Below, in pieces: positions 35,065 through 43,243 of a stretch of DNA of 64,000 nucleotides (position 1 is the stretch's first letter; every line of letters begins with the position of its first letter). The DNA lies in the NCBI GenBank assembly GCA_040757335.1, contig JBFLXB010000011.1, positions 1 through 64,000 of the forward strand, in the 5' to 3' direction. Below the pieces are notes generated by a model, which saw only the letters and a list, made by a program, of their open reading frames with translations, was not told the origin of the DNA and made no database searches. The stretch is from Nitrospirota bacterium (GTDB taxonomy: Bacteria; Nitrospirota; Nitrospiria; 2-01-FULL-66-17). A program made the position numbers and the translations under genes.

Positions 35065-35553
35065 TTAGGGCAAGACGTTGAGCGAGCCGGGTCCCTGAAA
35101 CTCCAACCCTTCGACGACGTTCAGGTTCTCTTTTACGATTTCGGTAAAGACTTTGATTTGTTCGTCGCGGTTGGCCACGTTCAGCGCGTCCGTGGGCTGT
35201 TCCTTGGCGAGCCAGGGTCCCTTGTCATTCCAGGTGAGTTCCGCGTACCCCTTCGCCTTGAGCCCATCGCGCATCGTCTGCCAGTCTCCGTCCACGAGGA
35301 CCTGAAAACGGGTGCGCAAGAACGTGGGCGACGCAAAGGAAATACCATACCAGCACTTGTGCTCTTTGAACTTGAAGTGCCAGCCCCGAAAGTGCTTGTA
35401 GTCCTGACTGCGGAGGATCGAAATTTTAAAATCGATCGCCAGATTGGTAAAGATCTGGCTCAACAGCCGAGAGAGGTTGACGGACAGGCGTTCGTAGCGC
35501 TTGATCAGTTCCAGGTCGTCGCTGACGAACGGAACAAACGGTTCCATGGCCAT
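35065..35553 (-). CDS. Protein of unknown function
   Basis: 162 residues, soluble, with no signal peptide. The N-terminal half is helical (DDLELIKRYERLSVNLSRLL, FTNLAIDFKISI). The second half is strand-rich with aromatic residues (HFKFKEHKCWYGISFASPTF, RFQVLVDGDWQTMRDGLKAKG) and a WNDKGPW motif. The pattern recalls small restriction- or repair-associated proteins, but I could not place it in a family. GGAG lies 8 nt before the ATG. It is flanked by tRNA-Leu and an Ig-like lipoprotein gene with no evident partner. Confidence 0.6.
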   Translation of the reverse strand: MAMEPFVPFVSDDLELIKRYERLSVNLSRLLSQIFTNLAIDFKISILRSQDYKHFRGWHFKFKEHKCWYGISFASPTFLRTRFQVLVDGDWQTMRDGLKAKGYAELTWNDKGPWLAKEQPTDALNVANRDEQIKVFTEIVKENLNVVEGLEFQGPGSLNVLP

Positions 35554-35601
35554 GGGAACGACTCCTATCGACCCGAGAGGAGTGCGACTGTATCACAGAG
35601 G

Positions 35602-35637
35602 CCGCTGACAGACAAGCGCAAGGCTCTGTGTCAGCGG
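35602..35637. terminator. 9-bp hairpin after the Ig-like lipoprotein gene
   Basis: CCGCTGACA (35602-35610) pairs with TGTCAGCGG (35629-35637) across an 18-nt loop, in the 133-bp gap between two minus-strand genes. There is no T-run, so this is a weak call. Confidence 0.35.
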
Positions 35638-35686
35638 GACGGCACGGGCAACAGAGTGGAATCACCAGGTGGGCGATTCCGGAGCG

Positions 35687-36172
35687 TCAGCACTGGGATG
35701 CCGTGACGTTTACGGTCCATATCGCCGTGGCAACGCCAACCGACGCCGTCACCGTGCCATTAACCGAGATATCCTCGGCCGCGCTGCACGCTGGCACGAC
35801 CCATTGGGCGTACACATCCGTTGGTGAAAGCCCCTGATCGTCGGTAGTCGTCTCGAACAGTGTTGCGTCAGCCCCGTTAAGGGCGGTACCTCCCGTCCGA
35901 TCCGACAGCATGAACACCGCCCCGCCGGCGAAGAACCGGATCGTCACACCGGGCACGGGGTTTCCGCTCGCATCAAGCACCTGAAAGGCGAGCGGCGACG
36001 CGGTCCCGTCGGTCCCCCCCCCGCTGTTGCTGTACGTCACCGTCAGATCTCCGGGCGCCGAAATCGTTGCCCCTTGCGGAGTGGTCTCGTCACCGCACGA
36101 TGAGAGCGAAAGGGCCGCCAGACTCAGCACCAGGAGACCGGCCACCCGCTTGGCTGTCGAAATCGTGTTCAC
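35687..36172 (-). CDS. Lipoprotein with a bacterial Ig-like (Big_1) domain
   Basis: 161 residues. Signal peptide and lipobox SLSSC precede an invasin-type Ig fold: PLAFQVLDASGNPVPGVTIRF, then TDDQGLSPTDVYAQWV and a C-terminal NGTVTASVGVATAIWTVNV. Cysteines in VVPACSAA and at the C-terminus may form a disulfide. The GTG start overlaps the aroKB stop as GTGA, with GAGGAGG upstream, so it is co-translated with that gene although unrelated in function. Confidence 0.8.
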   Translation of the reverse strand: MNTISTAKRVAGLLVLSLAALSLSSCGDETTPQGATISAPGDLTVTYSNSGGGTDGTASPLAFQVLDASGNPVPGVTIRFFAGGAVFMLSDRTGGTALNGADATLFETTTDDQGLSPTDVYAQWVVPACSAAEDISVNGTVTASVGVATAIWTVNVTASQC

Positions 36173-37842
36173 AGCGAACCTCCTCTGCGTGCGTTGCGCG
36201 TGCGATGGGTAAGCTTAGCACGCCGCGTGTCCTTGGCAACCAGTGCAGCCCGCCACATTCCGATAATGTCTTTCTCCACCACCGGCTCGACGGTCACACG
36301 GCCGATCTCCCTCGGCAAAACGAAGTGCACCCGCCCCTCCCGGACTTTTTTGTCCAGGCGCACGGTCTGGATCGCCCGCGCCGCGGTGATCTTGGGCAGC
36401 ACGGTCGGAAGCCCCAGGCGTTCCAACAATGTCCGTTGTCGACGCACGACCATCTGGTCGCAGAAATTCAGTTGGGCGGCCAACCGGGCCGCGAAATCCA
36501 TTCCGATGGCCACCGCTTCGCCGTGGCGGATCGTGGAGTATCCCGTGAGCGTCTCGACCACGTGTCCTGCCGTGTGGCCGTAATTCAAGATTCTCCGCAG
36601 CCCGGTCTCCCGTTCGTCCTGCCGCACCACGTCCGCTTTCACGGCCGCCGAACGGCGGACCACCTCCACGAGTACATCGGGCACGCCGCCCAGGATCGAC
36701 TCCGCGTGTTCTTCGAGATAGGAAAAAAATGGCGCGTCGGCGATCACCCCGTATTTGACGACCTCCGCCAGTCCCGCCACCAGCTCCCGGCGCGGCAGCG
36801 TGCGTAACGTCGCCACGTCTGCGTACACCATGATGGGATGATGGAACGCTCCGATCAGGTTCTTGCCCCTCGGGTGGTCGACGCCGGTCTTCCCGCCGAT
36901 GCTCGAGTCGACTTGGGCCACCACGGTCGTAGGCACCTGGACGTAGCGGACGCCGCGGAGATACGTGGCCGCCACAAAACCGGTGAGGTCACCGATGACG
37001 CCGCCTCCGAGCGCGACCAGGATGTCGCCCCGTTCGAATCGTCGCCGCACGAGTTCGTCGTACACTCGGCTGGCGGTCGGAAGGGTCTTGTACCGTTCGC
37101 CATCCGGAATGGTGACGACGGTGGGACGGAACCCCGCCCGGCTGAGACTGGCAGCCACCCGCCCCGCGTAGGCTTTGCCCACGCGGGGGTTGGTGATCAT
37201 CGCCACGGTACAGGCGCGCGTGTGGGCGGCCAGGCGCTCGCCCAGCCGATCGAGCGTGTCCCACCCGATGTGGACGTCGTATTTCGAGGCCCCCGCGTCG
37301 ACTGAGATAACGCCGGATGCCGGCTGAAGGCGCGCCACGATCGCGGACGTCACCTCCTCCACGGTTTGATCCGATGTATCGATGTGAATGAGCGCTTCGC
37401 GGTAATAGGGCTCGCGCTGGACCAGCAGACTCGCGAGCACGTCCGCTTGTCGATCAGCCCCCAACAGGGGCCGGTCGGTCGCTTCGTTGATCCGCGCGGC
37501 CGCTACGTCAGGTTTGGTCTTGAGCCAGATCGTCAAGCCCGCGCGCCGGAGTCGGGCACGGTTGCGAGCATCCATCACCGCGCCGCCCCCGGTGGCGATG
37601 ACCAGGCGCCGGCCGCTCACGACCCGGCCGATCGCCCGGCGCTCCAGCGCCCGAAATCTCGGCTCGCCATATCGATGGAAGATCTGTGCGACCGACAAGC
37701 GGGCGGCGCGCTCAACCAGAGCGTCGGTATCCACGAACGCCATCCCGAGACGTTTGGCGAGCCGGCGTCCCACGCTGGACTTCCCGGAGCCCATCGACCC
37801 GACCAAGACGATGTTCTCTCCCGCTTGCGGCACGCCGGTCAC
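36169..37842 (-). CDS. aroKB: Fused shikimate kinase / 3-dehydroquinate synthase
   Basis: 557 residues in one continuous frame. Residues about 1-170 are AroK: P-loop GSMGSGKSSVGRRLA, FVDTDALVE and ATGGGAVMDARNR. Residues about 190-557 are AroB: IPDGERYKTLPTASRVYDEL, GGGVIGDLTGFVAATYLRGV, DSSIGGKTGVDHPRGKNLIGAF and LNYGHTAGHVVETLTGYSTIRHGEAV, with its metal ligands present. AroB makes 3-dehydroquinate and AroK phosphorylates shikimate. The GTG start overlaps the pilQ stop (GTGA). The separate genes are neighbours in many bacteria; here they are one protein. Confidence 0.93.
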   Translation of the reverse strand: MTGVPQAGENIVLVGSMGSGKSSVGRRLAKRLGMAFVDTDALVERAARLSVAQIFHRYGEPRFRALERRAIGRVVSGRRLVIATGGGAVMDARNRARLRRAGLTIWLKTKPDVAAARINEATDRPLLGADRQADVLASLLVQREPYYREALIHIDTSDQTVEEVTSAIVARLQPASGVISVDAGASKYDVHIGWDTLDRLGERLAAHTRACTVAMITNPRVGKAYAGRVAASLSRAGFRPTVVTIPDGERYKTLPTASRVYDELVRRRFERGDILVALGGGVIGDLTGFVAATYLRGVRYVQVPTTVVAQVDSSIGGKTGVDHPRGKNLIGAFHHPIMVYADVATLRTLPRRELVAGLAEVVKYGVIADAPFFSYLEEHAESILGGVPDVLVEVVRRSAAVKADVVRQDERETGLRRILNYGHTAGHVVETLTGYSTIRHGEAVAIGMDFAARLAAQLNFCDQMVVRRQRTLLERLGLPTVLPKITAARAIQTVRLDKKVREGRVHFVLPREIGRVTVEPVVEKDIIGMWRAALVAKDTRRAKLTHRTRNARRGGSL

Positions 37843-40115
37843 ACACGTTTGACGATCGTCGGGGTGATGAAAATCAACAACTCCTGGTTGGACGTGCTGG
37901 CGCTCTCGCGTTTGAACAACCACCCGATCACGGGCACCTTGTAGAACCACGGCACGCCGGTGATCGACTCACTCTTGGACGTTTCAAAAATCCCGCCGAT
38001 GACCGTGGTTTCGCCGTCCAGGACCATCACTTCGGTCGAGGCCTCGCGTTTGCTGATGCTGGGCGCGCCGGTCCGCGAGCTGGTGAAACTCCCGATCGCG
38101 TTCTTGGTCGCTTTGATCTTCATGATCACGCTGCCGTTCGGCGTGATATGCGGAGTGACGGTTAGATTCAAGGTGGCGTCGACAAACTGCGTCTGGGTGC
38201 CGTTGTTCGAGGTGGTCTCGTAGGGAATCGAGTCCCCCTGCTGAATAATGGCCTCCTTGTTGTCGATCGTCACCACGCGGGGGCTGGAAATGATCTTCGT
38301 TTCACCCAAGACTTCGCCGGCCGACAACCGAAGATCCAGATTGAAGGGATTGACCCCGGTCAGTCGCCCGAACTGCACCCCGACGTTTCCGATCGGACCG
38401 GCGCCGCCGGAGGCCGGCAGGTTCACCGCAAACGTCGGGGACTGGGTATTAAACGCCCCGGTTGCGCCGGCGTTCAAGGCGATCTGATTCGAGCCGGAAG
38501 TCTCCTTAGTGGCCAGGCCCCATTGCACCCCGAGGTCGCGCGCAAAATTGGTGTTGGCCTGGACGATCCGGGTTTCGATCAAGACCTGGGGCTTGGGAAG
38601 ATCCAGCAGCTTAATGAGCTGTTGGATCTCGTTGATGTTCATCTGGATGTCCTTGGCGATGAGACTATTCGTCGACTCGTTGACCGTCAGCTCGCCGCGC
38701 GAACTCAGGTTTTTCTTGAGCGTGGTGGACAGGTCCGCAGCCTTGGCGTAGTTGACCGGAATGATCAGGGTCTTGAGGTCCTCGGCTTTGACCTGGGCTT
38801 CCTTCGCCTTGGCCGCCTCGTCCTGCTGCTTGGCAATGTTGCCGTTGGTGTCGATCCGGATAATGTTCCCCTCCCGGACCTGACCCAGTCCTTTCGACTT
38901 CAGAATGATGTCGAGCGCCTGATCCCAGGGGACGTTGAATAGCTTCAACGTAATCTTGCCTTTCACTTCTTCCCCGACCACGAGGTTCAAATCGCTGACG
39001 TCGGCGATCAGACGCAGGACGTTGGAAACCTCCGCATCTTGAAAATCCAGGGAGATCTTTTGTCCGCTGAACCCGTTGGCCCCGAGCGTCAGTGGGCCCG
39101 GGGGCTCGACTTCCAGCGTGGGCGGCGACGATCCTGAAGTTGCTGCCTCATTCCCGGACGCTTTGGGAGCGGGCAGTGGCACGGCGACCGCGGCCACCGG
39201 CGCGTCGGACTCCGCTTTCGGCGGCGCAGCGGCTGCGGCGGGAGCCTGCGGCATGGCCGGCGCCTCGGACGGCGCGGCGCGGGTCAGACGCAGCGTTACC
39301 CCCTGGTCTTGAGGCAACACGGTGTACGAAACGGCTTTCTTCAGGTCCAAGACCACGCGTACCTTCAGCGGATCCCGGTGCTGGCCGATTCGCGCTTGAG
39401 TCACCAACGTATTGGCTTCAGCCTTGACCACCGAGGGAGTGACCGCGCTGCGCGTCTCCGGGAGGTCGATGACCAACCGGCCCTGGCCGAGCGTGAACAC
39501 GTTGGGTGAGGCCAAGACTCCGTCGGCGGCGATGTTCACGTCCACGAAAGTCTTCTGTGGGACAATGCTCACCGCGGTGATCTGAGACGCGACGGCAGGA
39601 GGCGCCGGAACAGGAGGCTCGGCGAGTTCAACCTGCGGTTCCTCGGGCGCGACCTCTTGCGCGACCGGCGGCGCAACCAGGGTGGCGGCCGGCGGGGCTT
39701 TTGCAAAGTCCACGGCGAGCATCGTGCCCCCGTCGTCGCGGGAAATTTGATAGTCGGCGGCCCGCGACAGCAGGATCGTCAACCGACCGATGCGCTGATC
39801 CTCTCCAGCTTGCTGGGGCACGATGTCCGTCACGGGATCCACACTCACGTTGCGCTGTTCGGCGAACGCGCCGAAATTCGTCGCCATCAGCTCGACGATC
39901 AGTTGCGGCGGCTCATCCAGCCGGAACGCCGTGTAATTGAGGGGACCATCGCCGGTGAGCGCGATCCGCGTCACGTCCGGAAGATCCTCCACTCGAAGGT
40001 CCGTAACGGTGGTCGAGGGGGGGGGCTCGGCCGGAGGGGCGACCTGCGTACTCGGCGCCGCGCACGCGGCCAACATTACGACGCACAGGTGGATGACGAA
40101 CGACTTCGACCTCAT
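37839..40115 (-). CDS. pilQ: Type IV pilus secretin PilQ
   Basis: 758 residues. Signal peptide with a lipobox-like MLAAC (Cys18). Two AMIN domains follow (about 35-125 and 170-260, for peptidoglycan binding), then a Pro/Ala linker and an STN/secretin N0 region (ISLDFQDAEVSNVLRLIADV). Next is a NolW-like N1 domain, then the secretin core ending in TVIGGIFETSKSESITGVPW and NQELLIFITPTIVKRV. It forms the outer-membrane ring through which the pilus passes. The ATG overlaps the pilP stop as ATGA. Confidence 0.96.
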   Translation of the reverse strand: MRSKSFVIHLCVVMLAACAAPSTQVAPPAEPPPSTTVTDLRVEDLPDVTRIALTGDGPLNYTAFRLDEPPQLIVELMATNFGAFAEQRNVSVDPVTDIVPQQAGEDQRIGRLTILLSRAADYQISRDDGGTMLAVDFAKAPPAATLVAPPVAQEVAPEEPQVELAEPPVPAPPAVASQITAVSIVPQKTFVDVNIAADGVLASPNVFTLGQGRLVIDLPETRSAVTPSVVKAEANTLVTQARIGQHRDPLKVRVVLDLKKAVSYTVLPQDQGVTLRLTRAAPSEAPAMPQAPAAAAAPPKAESDAPVAAVAVPLPAPKASGNEAATSGSSPPTLEVEPPGPLTLGANGFSGQKISLDFQDAEVSNVLRLIADVSDLNLVVGEEVKGKITLKLFNVPWDQALDIILKSKGLGQVREGNIIRIDTNGNIAKQQDEAAKAKEAQVKAEDLKTLIIPVNYAKAADLSTTLKKNLSSRGELTVNESTNSLIAKDIQMNINEIQQLIKLLDLPKPQVLIETRIVQANTNFARDLGVQWGLATKETSGSNQIALNAGATGAFNTQSPTFAVNLPASGGAGPIGNVGVQFGRLTGVNPFNLDLRLSAGEVLGETKIISSPRVVTIDNKEAIIQQGDSIPYETTSNNGTQTQFVDATLNLTVTPHITPNGSVIMKIKATKNAIGSFTSSRTGAPSISKREASTEVMVLDGETTVIGGIFETSKSESITGVPWFYKVPVIGWLFKRESASTSNQELLIFITPTIVKRV

Positions 40116-40651
40116 TCCAAGCCCTCCTCGCGCGTCCGCAGATCCAACACGATGTCCCGCGTCCGTGTCTCGCCGAAGAAATCGACGTATTGCTCCACCA
40201 CGGTCAGATCCCTGGCCGTGATCCGTTTGACGACTCCGCGGTTGGGGCCCACGCGGGTGCCGATCCGCACCGCGTAGCCCTTCCCGTCCGGCATCTCGAG
40301 CATTCCATAGGTCCCGAGCTGTCCCCACACGACCGCGACGAATTTCAGTTCGGACACCTCGCGACGTTGGAGCGGGGGCAGCAGGTCCACGTTTCTTTTC
40401 CCGCCAGTGACGATAAGCGACCTGAACGGATCCCGGCGGCCTGAGGGGTTATAGGTGAACTCCTCCTTCGGCGGAGGTGGCGGCACGGCCTCCGGCGTGG
40501 GTGCCGTCACCACCGCCGGCGCGACGGCGGCCTGCGTGGCGGGCGTGGCCCTCGGCGGCTTCTCCAAGGGCGGTTCGGAGTCGGCGCAGCCCGCCGCCAG
40601 GAAGGACGCGCAGACCACCGCGACCGTCGTGACCATTCCGAGTCTAGGCAC
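40112..40651 (-). CDS. pilP: Type IV pilus alignment lipoprotein PilP
   Basis: 179 residues. Signal peptide with lipobox LAAGC is followed by a Pro-rich linker and the beta-sandwich PilP domain (RRDPFRSLIV, SELKFVAVVWGQLGTYGMLE, GYAVRIGTRVGPNRGVVKRI). It links the inner-membrane PilMNO complex to PilQ. GTG at 40651 with GGAGGG upstream is used; it overlaps the pilO end by 8 nt. An ATG at 40636 is an alternative. Confidence 0.93.
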   Translation of the reverse strand: MPRLGMVTTVAVVCASFLAAGCADSEPPLEKPPRATPATQAAVAPAVVTAPTPEAVPPPPPKEEFTYNPSGRRDPFRSLIVTGGKRNVDLLPPLQRREVSELKFVAVVWGQLGTYGMLEMPDGKGYAVRIGTRVGPNRGVVKRITARDLTVVEQYVDFFGETRTRDIVLDLRTREEGLE

Positions 40652-41327
40652 CGGTCCCTCCGCGATTCTTCGGCGGCGGTTGCGGCGTCGCGGCCGCGCG
40701 CTTCTCGCCGGGCGGTCCATTGGCCGCCCCGGACGCGGCGGCGTCCTCCATCGCGGCGAAGGCTGTGGCGCGGAACGTGGTTTGAATCATTAGACGATCC
40801 TTATCCAGTTTGCCGCCCCCCATCTTCAGGCCGGACACGTTGACGATCCGCGGCAGCTTACCGATCCGATCGAAAAAGGCGGCCACCGAGTGATAACTTC
40901 CGGCCACTTCCACCTCGACCGGAATTTCGGTGTAAAGCCCGGATGATCCGGGTCGCCGATCCGAGGGCTTCCATAACTTGAAGTCCAGTCCCGTCTTGAT
41001 CCCTAGATCAGACACCTGCTTCAACAACGTGGCCACTTCGGACTCCGCCGGGAGCTGCTCCTTCAGCAGCGCCAACTGTTTGGCCAATTCCGCATTTTCG
41101 CGCTTGAGTTCCTCCAGCCGTCGGGCCTTGGCTTGATTGACGTTGATTTCGTTATTGATTTGCGCGATCTGCTGTTCAAGCGCTGCAATTTCCGCGTTCT
41201 TGGGGATGTAGATGAACCAGACGAAGGCGGCGAGCAGCGCGATGACCAGAATCGCAGCCAACACCGCCTTTTGATAGGGCGGGAGGGCCTTCAGAGATTC
41301 GGCGTTGAGTGTCAGATTCAGGGCCAT
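40644..41327 (-). CDS. pilO: Type IV pilus alignment protein PilO
   Basis: 227 residues. A short cytoplasmic N-terminus and one transmembrane helix (about 20-42) are followed by a coiled coil and a ferredoxin-like periplasmic domain (LGIKTGLDFKLWKPS, EIPVEVEVAGSYHSVAAFFDRIGKLPRIVNV). It dimerises with PilN. A charged Pro-rich tail follows the fold. It is 4 nt after pilN. Confidence 0.94.
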   Translation of the reverse strand: MALNLTLNAESLKALPPYQKAVLAAILVIALLAAFVWFIYIPKNAEIAALEQQIAQINNEINVNQAKARRLEELKRENAELAKQLALLKEQLPAESEVATLLKQVSDLGIKTGLDFKLWKPSDRRPGSSGLYTEIPVEVEVAGSYHSVAAFFDRIGKLPRIVNVSGLKMGGGKLDKDRLMIQTTFRATAFAAMEDAAASGAANGPPGEKRAAATPQPPPKNRGGTGA

Positions 41328-41331
41328 CCGC

Positions 41332-41880
41332 TCAGACCACCAGCAGGCACTTCAGCTTGAAGTTGTACACGGGAATTCCCCCCTCGCTGACTTGCCGGGA
41401 CTCGATCAACTGAATCTCTTTGATATGGTTCGACGCTTTGAGATTATTGATGTATTCGACGATCTCCGCGTTGGTCACAGCCCGTCCTTCCAGATCCACC
41501 TTGCCGCCCTGTTCGGTGAGCGAGGTCAACCACACACGGTCGGGCAGATGTCGGCTCAATTCATCGAGGAGCCGAACCGGCCCGGTCTGGTTTTTCCGAA
41601 GTTGTTCGATGATCCCGATTTTCTCTTCATAATCCTTTTTGTTCTTCTCGTAATTCTCGACTTCTTTGACCTTCGCCTTCAGGGCGTTGAGTTCTTCGTT
41701 GAGCGCCACCTTTTCCTGTTCGAGCGCGTTGACGCGGGCCACCATCGACCACCACACGAAGCCCATGCCTCCGATCAATAGCAGGGCCACCGCGACAACA
41801 CTGACCAACCCGCCCGGCCCCTTGCCGGTGCGGCGAGCCCGCTTCGGACGCTCGACCCCGAGGAGATTGACCTTGATCAT
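41332..41880 (-). CDS. pilN: Type IV pilus assembly protein PilN
   Basis: 182 residues beginning MIKVNLL, the conserved PilM-binding tail. One transmembrane helix (about 28-50) is followed by a coiled coil (ALEQEKVALNEELNALKAKV) and a small periplasmic ferredoxin-like domain. It is translationally coupled to pilM by ATGA overlap. Confidence 0.95.
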   Translation of the reverse strand: MIKVNLLGVERPKRARRTGKGPGGLVSVVAVALLLIGGMGFVWWSMVARVNALEQEKVALNEELNALKAKVKEVENYEKNKKDYEEKIGIIEQLRKNQTGPVRLLDELSRHLPDRVWLTSLTEQGGKVDLEGRAVTNAEIVEYINNLKASNHIKEIQLIESRQVSEGGIPVYNFKLKCLLVV

Positions 41881-42941
41881 CGGTCACCCGCCCGCCGGGT
41901 CGCGAGGCCAACCACCACGGAGGCCTGCGGGCCCACTTCGGCGATCAAATCGGGGTCCACCGTCTTCGGGTTGACCTTGATGTGACGAAACGGATCCATC
42001 AGCTCAACCGGGACACCCAGCCGTTCCGAAAGGAACGGGGCCAAGCCGCTGAGCTTCGCGGTCCCGCCGCTCAAGAGGACCCGATCGATGGTCTCTTGGG
42101 TCGAGGTGGAACGGAAATAGTCGAACGAGCGGCCGATCTCTGCGGCGAGTTCACCGTTCATGGTGGTGATCACCTCGGCCAAGGCGTCCGGATTGATCCC
42201 GTCGACGGATTCGCCGCGTTTGGCCCGCTCCGCGGCGTCGTAACTGACGTTGAGGTCGCGCTGTATCGTCTCGGTGTATCGGTTTCCGCCGGTGGAGATG
42301 TCGCGGGTAAACGAGAAATTTCCCCCTTTGACGATGTGGATGTTCATCACACTGGCCCCGATGTTGACCAACGCGACGACTTCCGAGCCGGCGGACCCGT
42401 ACGCCTCGCCATACACGTTTTCCAACGTGAACGCGTCGACGTCCACGACCACGGGATTCAATGCGGCCTCGGTGACCAAGGAGGTATACTCCGCGAGCCG
42501 ATCCTTCTTCACCGCCGCGAGGATCACGGTCATCGTGTCCTTACCGTCGGTGGCGTCGGCGGTCGGCAGGATATGAAAGTCGAGGTTGACGTCGTTGACG
42601 TCGAACGGAATGTACTGTTCCGCCTCCCACTTGATCGACTCCTCCAGTTCCTCCTCGGTCATCGGCGGCACGTTGATCTTCTTGACGATCACCGAGTGCC
42701 CGGACACCGAGATCACCACATCCTTGGCCTTCACCGCCTGCTCGCGGAGCAGGTCTTTGAGCGCGTCAATCACGCGCCCGGCATCCATCACCGCGCCATC
42801 CACGATGAGTTCGGGATCGATCGTCTTGATCCCGAATTTTTCCAGAACGTACCCCTTCTTCGTCGATTTGAGCTGAAGGAGCTTGATGGCGCTGGATCCG
42901 ATATCGAGTCCGATCACCGGTTGTACGCGCTGAAGGAACAT
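41877..42941 (-). CDS. pilM: Type IV pilus assembly ATPase-fold protein PilM
   Basis: 354 residues, actin-like fold: VIGLDIGSSAIKLLQLK, the PPMTEEELEESIKWEAEQYIPFD block typical of PilM, VVDVDAFTLENVYGE, and a second phosphate loop VLLSGGTAKLSGLAPFL. It forms the cytoplasmic ring that binds PilN. It follows the small HTH gene by 13 nt. Confidence 0.96.
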   Translation of the reverse strand: MFLQRVQPVIGLDIGSSAIKLLQLKSTKKGYVLEKFGIKTIDPELIVDGAVMDAGRVIDALKDLLREQAVKAKDVVISVSGHSVIVKKINVPPMTEEELEESIKWEAEQYIPFDVNDVNLDFHILPTADATDGKDTMTVILAAVKKDRLAEYTSLVTEAALNPVVVDVDAFTLENVYGEAYGSAGSEVVALVNIGASVMNIHIVKGGNFSFTRDISTGGNRYTETIQRDLNVSYDAAERAKRGESVDGINPDALAEVITTMNGELAAEIGRSFDYFRSTSTQETIDRVLLSGGTAKLSGLAPFLSERLGVPVELMDPFRHIKVNPKTVDPDLIAEVGPQASVVVGLATRRAGDR

Positions 42942-42954
42942 AGTGTTGTGGCCC

Positions 42955-43161
42955 CTATCGTTCGCGACGGTCGGTCCGTCGCTTGATTAGGCGTTCGATC
43001 TCCCGACGATTCTTATCCGAATACAGCCGCCAGTTGCGCCAGTCCCGGCCCACTCCGCTGATGAGCCCCTGGCGCTCCCACCGGAACAGCGTGGCCTTGG
43101 AGATATCGAACGTGTCACAAATCTCTTGCGCCTTATACGATCGCTTGCGGCTCTGAGGCAT
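42955..43161 (-). CDS. Small MerR-like HTH protein heading the pil operon
   Basis: 68 residues. A MerR-type winged helix is seen: YKAQEICDTFDISKATLFRW, ERQGLISGVGRDWRNWRLYS, then a basic tail (RREIERLIKRRTDRRER). No effector-binding domain remains, so it would be a DNA-binding protein without a sensor. It lies 13 nt before pilM and is read from the same promoter, which carries a palindrome, so autoregulation and control of pilMNOPQ is likely. Confidence 0.82.
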   Translation of the reverse strand: MPQSRKRSYKAQEICDTFDISKATLFRWERQGLISGVGRDWRNWRLYSDKNRREIERLIKRRTDRRER

Positions 43162-43213
43162 TGGGCACGGGGCTCACCGGCAATCCGCTCTGGGATCTTC
43201 CTGGAAACGGCAG

Positions 43214-43243
43214 TAAGTATACTTAGTATGGTCATCCTGTCAA
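43214..43243 (-). promoter_or_regulatory. Promoter and palindromic operator of HTH-pilMNOPQ
   Basis: Minus strand: TTGACA (43238-43243), 16-nt spacer, TATACT (43216-43221), both near consensus. A perfect 12-bp palindrome, TAAGTATACTTA (43214-43225), covers the -10 box. The -35 box overlaps the TGA stop of the phosphatase/PFK fusion gene (43240-43242). The HTH gene ATG is about 50 nt downstream. Confidence 0.75.
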
